Below, in pieces: positions 1-9,543 of a DNA stretch of 64,000 bases. The notes under the pieces are model-generated. The model searched no databases and was not told the DNA's origin. It was given only the letters and a program-made list of their open reading frames with translations. The stretch comes from Epiperipatus broadwayi (lineage: Eukaryota; Onychophora; Udeonychophora; Euonychophora; Peripatidae): assembly GCA_028023455.1 (NCBI GenBank), contig JAQFVV010000499.1, positions 1-64,000 on the forward strand, written 5' to 3'. A program made the translations under genes and the position numbers. Position 1 is the first letter of the stretch, and each line of letters starts with the position of its first letter.

Positions 1-369
1 TTTATAATTAAAATAGAACACGGTAATTAAAATAAGAAAATGCATGCTTGCGGGTTTGAAAAGTAAGTATAGATTTATATACGCAATCATGCATTTGGGG
101 ACACATTTAATCATTGACTTCGCACATACTCTTATATTAGATTAAAATCAATAGCATGTAGATTTTAAACTATGTGATTATATTACATTAAAGAAAAGAA
201 TCGCCCTCGAACGAGTGATTTGCAAGACAATAAAATTGGAAAATTATAAATTTAAAATATGTCTTAATAGCGGCGTCTTATTTTCAATAGAGGGAATAGT
301 TCACTCGGTCAAAGACGATTCTGACACATTATCATAATAAAATAAAATAAAACTTTATAAATAGAAAAT

Positions 370-510
370 ATTAACCCAAGGATAGAGAGCAAAATGTTAA
401 GCATATTTAAACACACAAAATAAATACACAATGAAGTTGTGAAATATAAGAAAACAATGTTAAATAGCTATAGCATGTTAGTTAGTGATCACAAGAGCTC
501 TTGGGTTAAT
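370..510. repeat. Conserved 11-bp inverted repeat in the element 1 LTR
   Basis: ATTAACCCAAG (370-380) is the exact reverse complement of CTTGGGTTAAT (500-510), with a spacer of 119 bases. The right arm overlaps the 10-bp palindrome AAGAGCTCTT (493-502). The second LTR repeats it at 5842-5852 and 5972-5982. The diverged element 2 LTRs keep the same arms, so the structure is conserved beyond the surrounding sequence. Confidence 0.7.
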
Positions 511-1439
511 TTAGGTTACCTCTGGAGAAGCATTTTCAGGTAGATGTTCGGCAGGTTTTATAATTCAGCAGCAAAATCTGGAATGTTCATATTTGGCAGC
601 GGCAGCAGCAGTTCCGGGATCCGAGTGATAAATTTTTGATGGTATGGAGCAGCGGCTGGCTATTCCGACGGGACATAGCCATCTTAAATGCCTCTACTCA
701 GACATGTCAAGGTTAGCAAATTATTAGAATTTTAGAACAACTCAGAAACCTTTAGACAACTCAGAATTCTTTAAAAGCTTAGAAACCTTTAAGAGCTTAG
801 AAAGCTTAGAATTGAGAACAAAAGAAAAACATCCTTTTTATAGTAAAATTTAACAATAGATTTGTCCTGGGGCGTACAAAATTATTGGACTTATCTGCTG
901 TAATTAAATCTATCTGAATGTCTAAAGGAATTCAACATTAATTAATTTCTTTTGTTAACTTCCCCGTCGACATTCGAATTACAAACTAGATTTAATTAAA
1001 ATTATTGCTACTAATTAAAGAAAACTTAAGTGGACAGCTGCTGTTTTTAGATAAACTTATATAATTAAACTATTGTCCCTCATTTATTTTAACAGAAATA
1101 TTTGGGATGATTTTTATTAAATAAAACGAAAATTATTTTATTTTAAATTGTAATATTTGAATCTATCTACTAAACGAATATCTACTAAATGAATTTTATT
1201 TTAAATCAAAATATATTACGACGGTAATATATTTGTAAATAGATCCAAACAAAATAACTAACAATTTATAATTTTGATATGTTTTAAAATGGATATCATA
1301 GTGTGTGCGCAATTACAACTTATATAACTTACTTTTTAATAAATGTAAATTATGTGAACAAATACATAATTCATAATATTTTATTTTATTTGGGAATAAG
1401 TTATATATATAATACGAGCATTGTGCTCGTGGTTTAAAA

Positions 1440-1573
1440 TTAGGCGGGATTTTCGGTATATAAGTGTATTACAGACACACTACGATAGATTGGGGTTCAA
1501 ACTAAGGTATGAGGGTAGGAAGTAGGTGAGAAAAGGTGAAATGAAGATCTGCAAAGCAGACCTTACTGTTTCA
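1440..1573. promoter_or_regulatory. Conserved TATA-containing LTR terminal block
   Basis: The block TAGGCGGGATTTT, then TATATAAG at 1457-1464, then ACAGACACACTACGA about 20 bases on, is shared with the element 2 LTRs (TATATAAA at 12290, 17957 and 23605) and with the other element 1 LTR (6873). Read on the plus strand it looks like a core promoter, but that is antisense to gag. The minus strand offers only the weaker TTATATAC. It sits about 110 bp from the LTR end. I infer a promoter; its direction is unresolved. Confidence 0.4.
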
Positions 1574-1718
1574 CATTCCCTTAGTGACGGAACAAAAAAA
1601 ATTGTTAAAAAAAAAGATCTTACAACAGGTGTCCACCTATGAAGCCTGCATAAAAAAATTTACCAGATAACCCATAATGTACAGGATATAAATATAATGA
1701 AGAAACGAAACTGAATTA

Positions 1719-3515
1719 TATACCCGGATCATATTAATAAATCTACCGTCTAGCGAACATTTTTTTAATATTCCCCCCCTCTTTCAACAGAATTTTATTT
1801 AAAACTAATTGTTAACACTGTTTATATCCGATCTCCTGTTTATATTATTCTGTGATGTGTCCATTTTTTTTTTTTTTTGTTGTTGTGTTTTTTTTTTTTT
1901 AAAAAAAAAAAACTACTATAATCCTGGGTCTGGTGGGTAATAACTGCTTTTATAATTTGATGACTGCAGTCTCGGATTATCAGGTCTCTTTACCTTGTCT
2001 GGCGGTTCTTTGGCCCAGGGACTGAAATCCAGAGTGGTTAAGAATTCGGCCATTTCCTCCACCTCTTTGATTCTGCTGCCCGCCATCAGCTGTTGTATCG
2101 GTAGTGGCATATTCTGTTGAACGGTACGTATAATATGAGTATCAGAAAACGCAAACGTGCTAAGTGATCGAAGGCGATTGACCTGGCGAATGAAAAATTG
2201 CGTGTGTGTTTCCTTGATCGCTCCGTACTTTTCCTGGCAAATGGTATTTAGAATTCCGCTCTGCCGATCCTCACTCCAATAATATCTTAGTAACAGGCTA
2301 CAGTAATTCGTAAAGTTGTTTGGTTTTTTTCACCAACAGGCCCCACCAATCTTTTGCATAGCCATATAAATGATGGCTAGCGATAGCAGTCTGTTCATGC
2401 GGATCCGTTTTATAAAACTGAAAGAAATCTCGCAGGCTATCCAGGTGTGGGTGGGGGTTTTCTCCTATTTCTCCTCGAAATATTTTAACAGTTAATATCT
2501 TAGCAAGTTGGGTTTGAATCCTGAAATCTGGAATTAAGGTCCTGTGGATTGTATCTATCCCACTACTATGCGCTTGAGGAGGTGGTAGATCATCATTAGA
2601 GGCCTGACATCTTTGGTTTAGGTCCACTGCCTCGTTGATACTGTTTGTATCGTCAGGTTCTGTTTTTGCTATCAGGACTTCATTGTCCAGGTATTGTATT
2701 ATTTTTGGCTCAGTTTGATCTCGGCATTCGCTCATTTTTTTCCGATTTCCTGAGCAGTATTCTTCCAATTTCCGTTGGAGAGCCCTATATCCTTCTCTCG
2801 CTTGTGCCAATTCGTCGAGGAGCATCCTGGTAAACTTTTTACACTCCGTCTCTTTTCTTTGGGCTTCCTCTTCCTGCTTTCTTGCCCTCTCTTCACTTCT
2901 CTTATATAATTCCACCAGATCATCCAGATTGGAATCTTCCTTGGTCGTTTGCTGGACAGTTCTCATACTTATTGGAGGAGATTCAAGAAATCCGGACGGG
3001 TCCGGTTCTTGATCAGCGTGGTTGTTGTCCATATTACCCCTGGCTTTGGATGATTATCATGATCGATAATGATGATTACTTTTATTTTATCGCTAACTAT
3101 ATTAATATATCTTTACACAACGTATCGCACTGATAAAGAAAATGTTTAAACTGTTTTACGTGGAGCTTATTAAAACTAATACGGTAAAAAAAAAATACTC
3201 TTATTATTTTTCCTTGTTTAAATCTCTGCGATGATTACGTTTAATTACAATTTTATTAATGGCTAATAGGCTATCTCCCTCTCGGTTCTGTTGGCCTAAT
3301 TGCTGCTTTTATATTTATCACTTAAAACCCCAACTACTGCCCTCTTACTACTGCTAAAATTTCTCGCTTAAATCTGCTGCCAACATATATATTTTTAACT
3401 GCCCGTATATATAAAATCTCTTAAATTCTACCTGTCAAAATATTTCGCTAAAATATATTTTTAAACTCAAGCAAATTTTATTTATATCTATTAACATTCG
3501 CTAGATCCGGGTATA
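1719..3515. repeat. 12-base complementary boxes flanking gag (element 1)
   Basis: TATACCCGGATC at 1719-1730 and its exact reverse complement GATCCGGGTATA at 3504-3515 lie on either side of the gag frame (1916-3032). The same boxes flank gag in both element 2 interiors. See the separate finding on G.U tolerance. Confidence 0.6.
1916..3032 (-). pseudogene. gag-like gene of element 1, frameshifted
   Basis: The gene reads leftward from ATG at 3030-3032. The first 244 residues hold an acidic leader, a strongly charged coiled coil (about residues 40-100, rich in E, K, R and Q), an S/T/P-rich linker, and the start of a retrotransposon-gag region with HPHLDSLRDFF and YAKDWW. The frame then stops at 2298. 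Homology to the element 2 gag resumes in another frame (YYWS, THTQFF and IIxTxQQN-type motifs) and ends with a 64-residue in-frame tail from 2110 finishing PPDPGL. The break falls at a seven-A run (minus strand) near 2320-2327, where one extra A shifts the frame. No CCHC zinc knuckle, protease or RT follows. The expected role is assembly of a cytoplasmic particle; packaging activity is inferred from family only. Confidence 0.7.
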
Positions 3516-4315
3516 ATTATTTCGTTCCTTCTTATTTCAGATTTGCAAACATATATATTTATTGACATAATTATTGATCCGATTCACGTCTCATTATTTG
3601 GTCTAAGAAAAATTTACACACGTTTAGAAAACAAATTTCATACAAAAGAATTGAGCCTGGTGACAAAATTTATTTTAGAAGTAACTCCGTTTAGTGAAAT
3701 TACCCTTGGGCGCCATGTCACCAGTTAAAAATATCCATAGACTGTTAGCTTCCCAAAATTAATTTTAATAACTATTCCATTTAACTACGGGCACTCGTTA
3801 AACATTCGCATTTTTTTTTATGTATATTGATTACAACATTTGTTTTATCATTATGCTATATTGCGCGTTGAGCCGATAAAACTTTATTTTGATAGAAAAA
3901 TACAATATTTGATATCTTCATAGATTGTCACAATATTCACTTGGGACAATATTTAAGTAATTTACGCTATGCGTACATAGCGTGATTTAAGTGAAACAAT
4001 AAATACAGATAATACAGATGGCTCATATCGCCCTATAGCATGTTTGGACAAGTTCTGATTATATAGGATAAGTAATTGAATGCCCGAGTCAAACAAAATA
4101 TATGAAATATACACGCAAATAGATAATATAGAGTTTGAAAATATTATATATCAAAATATAAAGGATTTGAGTAATTAAATGCGAAAACAAAATGCTAAAA
4201 TTAAACTACAGGGATGTGGGTGTTTAAATAATTAAGATCTACAGGGATGTGGGTGTTTAAATATTCAAGGCTCCACATTTGGGCAAGCCATGGACCCGGA
4301 AAAAAAAATTTACTA
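3033..4315 (-). other. Leader region of element 1 between LTR and gag
   Basis: On the minus strand this would be the 5' leader. It shares blocks with the leaders of element 2: the GGCTAATNGGCTAT block near 3258, the GCTAGATCCGGG box near 3502, the TGGCGCC site near 3709-3715, and a TGCCCGAGTCAAACAAAA block near 4081. Near 4205-4262 a 30-base segment (CTACAGGGATGTGGGTGTTT...) is present twice in tandem, whereas element 2 has it once. No coding frame is supported. Confidence 0.55.
3657..3724 (-). promoter_or_regulatory. Primer-binding-site-like TGGCGCCC in a 9-bp hairpin (element 1)
   Basis: The minus strand reads TGGCGCCCAA at about 3706-3715, directly after a TGACA. TGG is the obligatory start of a tRNA-primed site, and TGGCGCCCAA matches the first 10 bases expected for a lysine-tRNA primer. 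The arms CTGGTGACA (3657-3665) and TGTCACCAG (3716-3724) are perfectly complementary and enclose a 50-base loop containing the site. A tRNA-Lys primer is inference from the known PBS family. Confidence 0.5.
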
Positions 4316-6989
4316 TGTAACGGTCAGAATCGTCTACCTCGCTAACACACTGCATAATTCAAACCCCAGACCCGAAACTGAACATTCTAGGAGGGGTTGC
4401 CTTCTAGATATACTAAGTTCGAATCTAAAGTCCAAATTTCACAGCGCCACCTACATGATAACGCATCTGATGCTACACTAGCATAACCTTTTACCGGTGC
4501 CTGGTGGTCAGGGAGAAACAAAAGACTCTATACTAAGATAAGATAAGTTTGGGTGGCTAATTAATGTCTATGGATTTACAAAAGAAATGCAGAAAATATA
4601 TATATCTAGACCGAGACAGTGATAGGAATCAAATAAAATAAGAGATAAAATTTAGTTTTAAATAATTGCACACAATTTATTTATATCAATATATAGATCA
4701 AACGCCACTGTCTGCTTATATGAGACAGGGACGCATATTAAGTAATTGTTGGCATTTATATTTCAGTAATGACAAAAGATTTTAAAACAGAGTGATATAT
4801 TCTATTCCTCGGGCTAATAGCATTACGATAATGTGCTTGACGAGATAGGAATATGTGCGAGGTGCTTTGAGTAAATAGACAAGTTTAAGAAAAATATTTG
4901 AAATTAAATGTTCTAAAATATTTATTGATTTCGAGAATAGTAATGGACTAAAGCTTACTAAGCAAACGTGGGAATGTGATCAAAGCATTTATTTGAGAAT
5001 AATAATAGATTTGTATTGGGAGGTCAGTATTGCTGACAGTGAATTTATAAAGTTGGAGGGTGTGACTCGTTTAAGTCACGGATGCTTTGTAAAATAAATA
5101 TAAAATGAAACAATATTGAAAATCCGGAATAATTACAGAGGGCATCTCGCCACTAACCCGTAGGAAAGTATTTTGACAAAACAGCCGAAACTTAGCGACT
5201 GTGTGACAATTGCGTTTAATTCCCAGGGGTGTCATTTGTGAACACCCTCTGCCTGGAAACTTGCAATGAGCGAAAGAACGGACTTTGCCGTGTAAAGAAT
5301 CCTTGGAAAATAAAAACAAAGCGGTCCCAACAACCAATTCATGTACCAGCAATACGAGACTAGTGTATATAAAAACATACTAAATGGGTTTTACTTGTAT
5401 TAAGAGAAATGCCCAATCAAATTCCCTGAAATTCATTTAAAAGGGTCCGCACATTCTCGACATCAATGATGAACTTTATAATTAAAATAGAACACGGTAA
5501 TTAAAATAAGAAAATGCATGCTTGCGGGTTTGAAAAGTAAGTATAGATTTATATACGCAATCATGCATTTGGGGACACATTTAATCATTGACTTCGCACA
5601 TACTCTTATATTAGATTAAAATCAATAGCATGTAGATTTTAAACTGTGATTATATTACATTAAAGAAAAGAATCGCCCTCGAACGAGTGATTTGCAAGAC
5701 AATAAAATTGGAAAATTATAAATTTAAAATATGCCTTAATAGCGGCGTCTTATTTTCAATAGAGGGAATAGTTCACTCAGTCAAAGACTATTCTGACACA
5801 TTATCATAATAAAATAAAAGAAAGCTTTATAAATAGAAAATATTAACCCAAGGATAGAGAGCAAAATGTTAAGCATATTTAAACACACAAAATAAATACA
5901 CAATGAAGTTGTGAAATATAAGAAAACAATGTTAAATAGCTATAGCATGTTAGTTAGTGATCACAAGAGCTCTTGGGTTAATTTAGGTTACCTCTGGAGA
6001 AGCATTTGCAGGTAGATGTTCGGCAGGTTTTATAATTCAGCAGCAAAATCTGGAATGTTCATATTTGGCAGTGGCAGCATCCGAGGGGACATAGCCATCT
6101 TAAACGCCTCTACTCGGACATGTCAAGGTTAGCAAATTATTAGAATTTTAGAACAACTCAGAAACCTTTAGACAACTCAGAATTCTTTAAAAGCTTAGAA
6201 ACCTTTAAGAGCTTAGAAAGCTTAGAATCGAGAACAAAAGAAAAACATCCTTTTTATAGTAAAATTTAACAATAGATTTGTCCTGGGGCATACAAAATTA
6301 TTGGACTTATCTGCTGTAATTAAATCTATCCGAATGTCTAAAGGAATTCAACATTAATTAATTTCTTTTGTTAACTTCCCCGTCGACATTCGAATTACAA
6401 ACTAGATTTAATTAAAATTACTGCTACTAATTAAAGAAAACTTAAGTGGACAGCTGCTGTTTTTAGATAAACTTATATAATTAAACTATTGTCCCTCATT
6501 TATTTTAACAGAAATATTTGGGATGATTTTTATTAAATAAAATGAAAATTATTTTATTTTAAATTGTAATATTTGAATCTAACTACTAAACGAATATTTA
6601 CTAAATGAATTTTATTTTAAATCAAAATATATTACGACGGTAATATATTTGTAAATAGATCCAAACAAAATAACTAACAATTTATAATTTTGATATGTTT
6701 TAAAATGGATATCATAGTGTGTGCGCAATTACAACTTATATAACTTACTTTTTAATAAATGTAAATTATGTGAACAAATACATAATTCATAATATTTTAT
6801 TTTATTTGGGAATAAGTTATATATATAATACGAGCATTGTGCTCGTGGTTTAAAATTAGGCGGGATTTTCGGTATATAAGTGTATTACAGACACACTACG
6901 ATAGATTGGGGTTCAAACTAAGGTATGAGGGTAGGAAGTAGGTGAGAAAAGGTGAAACGAAGATCTGCAAAGCAGACCTTACTGTTTCA
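4316..6989 (-). repeat. Element 1 right (5') LTR, complete, 2674 bp
   Basis: The start is set by the TGTAACGGTCAGAAT block, which also begins every element 2 LTR. The end is set by loss of similarity to the left LTR at CTGTTTCA. If the TGGCGCC site at 3706-3715 marks the real LTR end, the repeat would instead start at 3716 and be 3274 bp. The outer flank begins GTAT. A CTCF-like core motif lies at 4443-4457 (minus strand). Confidence 0.75.
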
Positions 6990-9203
6990 GTATACTAATT
7001 TTTAAATATTCTTTTTTTTTAGTATTTTTTTTTGGTGGATTTTGGAGATATGAAGCTATATATATGAAAGCATATATATATACATTATACATGTCTCTAA
7101 ATTAAAAAAATCACAAAGAAGTTTTAAATTTAAAAGTTTTAAATAATTCTAATAAATAAAAGTTATATAGATATTTTATAGGCATAGATAAATAAATGTA
7201 TACAGTATAGTAATGATAAACTTATTTTGTTAAATCAAATTAAATAAAATATTTTCTAAAAAGTTGTAAAAGCTAATTAATTCTAAATTTAGTGTAAAAG
7301 TAGGTTAAAAGCAAAAGGTGTTTTCTTTTAACAATAATTAAAAGTGGAAATAATATTCTAGGAAAAAGTAATTAAAGCGTTTATAAACAGATCGATGGAT
7401 TAAATTAAGGATATAAATAATTGGCATGATTTAATTAAAAAGGCTGTTATTCTCACTCAAAGATAACTTGTAAATATAGTATTGGGCAAATAAACCATAA
7501 ACCAGAGTAAATTCTCTGGAGTTATCAATAGCCAATAGATCAAAAGATCCAAAGGCGAGTAATGGATCTGAATTTTGCTGATAAGCTAACTAAACAAATA
7601 TAAATAGTGCTTACAATTTATTCAGAGTAATCTTTTCTGCCATTATTCTTTGGAATCTTTCCTTCTTCCATTATTCTTCATTTGCTATTACTAAGAGGAT
7701 TATCCCTATTTTGCTGTTTTGCCAGATCTATGACACAAAAATAGAGAAAACCCATTACTGGGTTCCCTAAAAGAAACTGTCTACACATGAAGAAGCCACC
7801 CAAACATGTAGCTATGCATTAATATAAATGAATAAATATGATGTCCAATGCTACAAAAGGAACAAACCACCAAACTCAGACTAAATTGAGACTTAAGCAT
7901 CTTAAATATATTTGAAATTGTAACTTAAGCCTATGTCACCATACCTGGTTTAATAAAAAAACACAGCAAAAATAAACAATACCTAAAGGACTGAATGAAA
8001 ACTTTTACACTGTAACAAGTGGTATGAACATTAGACAAATTTCTAGTTAATCATTATTTACCTTCAATCTAGTAAAAATATGTTGTGAATAATTATTAGT
8101 TTAAATCTGCATGTATAGTGAGAGATTACTATGTTTTCTTTAGCAAGCCATAATTTAATCAGTGATAATTTTAAAGTAATGATTTTAGAATACTCAAATA
8201 AAGCATATTTTCATAATCTCTGATCGCGCTATTAAAAATTGTATATTGATTATAATAGTTATTTCCACTTTATTTAAAATATAAATAATATGTTAAAGTG
8301 ATAAATTCATAAACTATGAATGGAGTTCAATTGCACTCCATAGACGAGATAGATTAAGGATGTATCTAATAAGATAGTATTAGTGATAAAAGTGGATAGC
8401 TGTTAATATATTTATTTGGATTGTGCTAGTTCTTATGTAATGGATTAGTTAAATGATTGTTAAACCATTTGCGACTGCTGTTCACTTACTTTCATTATCT
8501 GTTTAAGCAATAATGTTCAGTAGATGAACAGTTCCTATTAGTTATTATCTATTTTATTTCATACATGTTATGTAGTGATACATTTGTGACAACCCATCAC
8601 TTATATGTGGTTCCAAATACTCTAAGCAGTAGTACATGGTAGAAGTTTAATTCCTACCATATGTACATAATTTACATGTATTTGCTCTTATGTAACAATT
8701 ATTGTTGTACAGATGTTATTTCCTGTATTATATAATTATTTGATTATTTTTATTGTTTGCTAATATAATAACTTAAAATTGAGCACACAGTCGATTAGTT
8801 AAATTGTTTTTCATTGATAATTTTGTATTATCCTTATTTGGCAGAGTCATTTAATTTTTGAACTGCAATAAAAAGAGCTATGAGTGAGTAGATGTCTATG
8901 CAGTAAATTAGGATCCATTCAAAAACATATAATAATAATAATACCCTAAATTAGAAATAATCAAATCTCAGTTGTTTAAATACCTTTGAACTATATACAC
9001 TATATCTGTGCATAAATTAAAAAATAATACTAACCAGATTTAGAAAGGCTGAGTTACCTTTAATTAATTTATAAAGCAATTAAGTAAAGTGCTGCCAATG
9101 TGTGCTATTATGTATATATGTAAATAAATTGTGTTTGCTTCATTAGTTTTGTCCATTTGCAATCATTATTTGCTGGCAATCAATAACTTAAGTAAAATAA
9201 GAG
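6990..9203. other. AT-rich spacer between elements 1 and 2
   Basis: Unique-looking, strongly AT-rich sequence with short homopolymers and an ATA microsatellite near 8930-8942. I see no coding frame, RNA gene or recognisable mobile element. Confidence 0.5.
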
Positions 9204-9543
9204 TTTTTTGTTTCTCCCTGACCTTAATGAGCTGTAAAAGATTTTAGTCTGTGACATGTGAATGTGGAACATGCATATGGATTGCCCTCGGGTGATTTTT
9301 GTGTGGGTTGTGCAATTCTTTCAGTCACAATATATATATTTTATAATGATCGAAATGAAAGTGAAGATCGAATCTAACCGCAAACTACGATATCTGCTCT
9401 ACAGGGCGCCATCTAGGCATTTAAACCTAGAAAAATTTATAGAGTAGGCAGATACGCGCTGTTAAGATTCCACTTTATTTAAATATTCAGATCGTTAGCC
9501 CAAGTCACTAGCTCAGTGGAGACGCAGAGATAAAAATCTATAT
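9204..9543. other. Higher-GC flank left of the array, faint element-like remnants
   Basis: The 18-base string TTTTGTTTCTCCCTGACC near 9205-9222 is an exact reverse-complement match to the element 1 LTR near 4509-4526. A GGGCGCCAT occurs at 9404-9412, and TTTAAATATTCA near 9478 recurs just before the element 1 right LTR. GTCACTAGCTCAGTGG near 9507 fits a tRNA A-box, but no B-box follows. It may be an old fragment of a third related element or a tRNA-derived piece; neither is secure. Confidence 0.3.

Larger units (their letters stand above)
1..1573 (-). repeat. Element 1 left (3') LTR, partial
   Basis: This matches 5474-6989 with only scattered substitutions, which implies a recent insertion. 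The main difference is an extra ~55-60 bp here at about 600-660 (a CAG-rich stretch), lost from the right copy near 6070. On the plus strand it ends ...CTGTTTCA at 1573 and is followed by CATTCCCTTAG, a block also found beside the element 2 LTRs. Confidence 0.85.
1..6989 (-). mobile_element. Element 1: gag-only LTR retrotransposon, left LTR cut by window edge
   Basis: Positions 1-1573 repeat 5474-6989 almost base for base, so the two are LTRs flanking an internal region at 1574-4315. The gag-like frame between them reads on the minus strand, so the 5' LTR is the right-hand one and the 3' LTR is the truncated left one. The repeat begins TGTAACGG and ends CTGTTTCA on the plus strand, giving TG...CA ends with a 6-of-8 imperfect terminal inverted repeat. 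A purine run AAGGGAATG (minus strand) abuts the left LTR and could be the polypurine tract. No pol domain is visible in the 2.74-kb interior, so the element is non-autonomous. Target duplication cannot be tested because the left end lies outside the window. Confidence 0.85.

Noticed and set aside
1867-1912. T-run and A-run as a possible poly(A) tail of a retroposed insert
   Set aside because: It lies within the element 1 interior at the gag 3' side, where element 2 also has T/A runs. It is a native untranslated tract.
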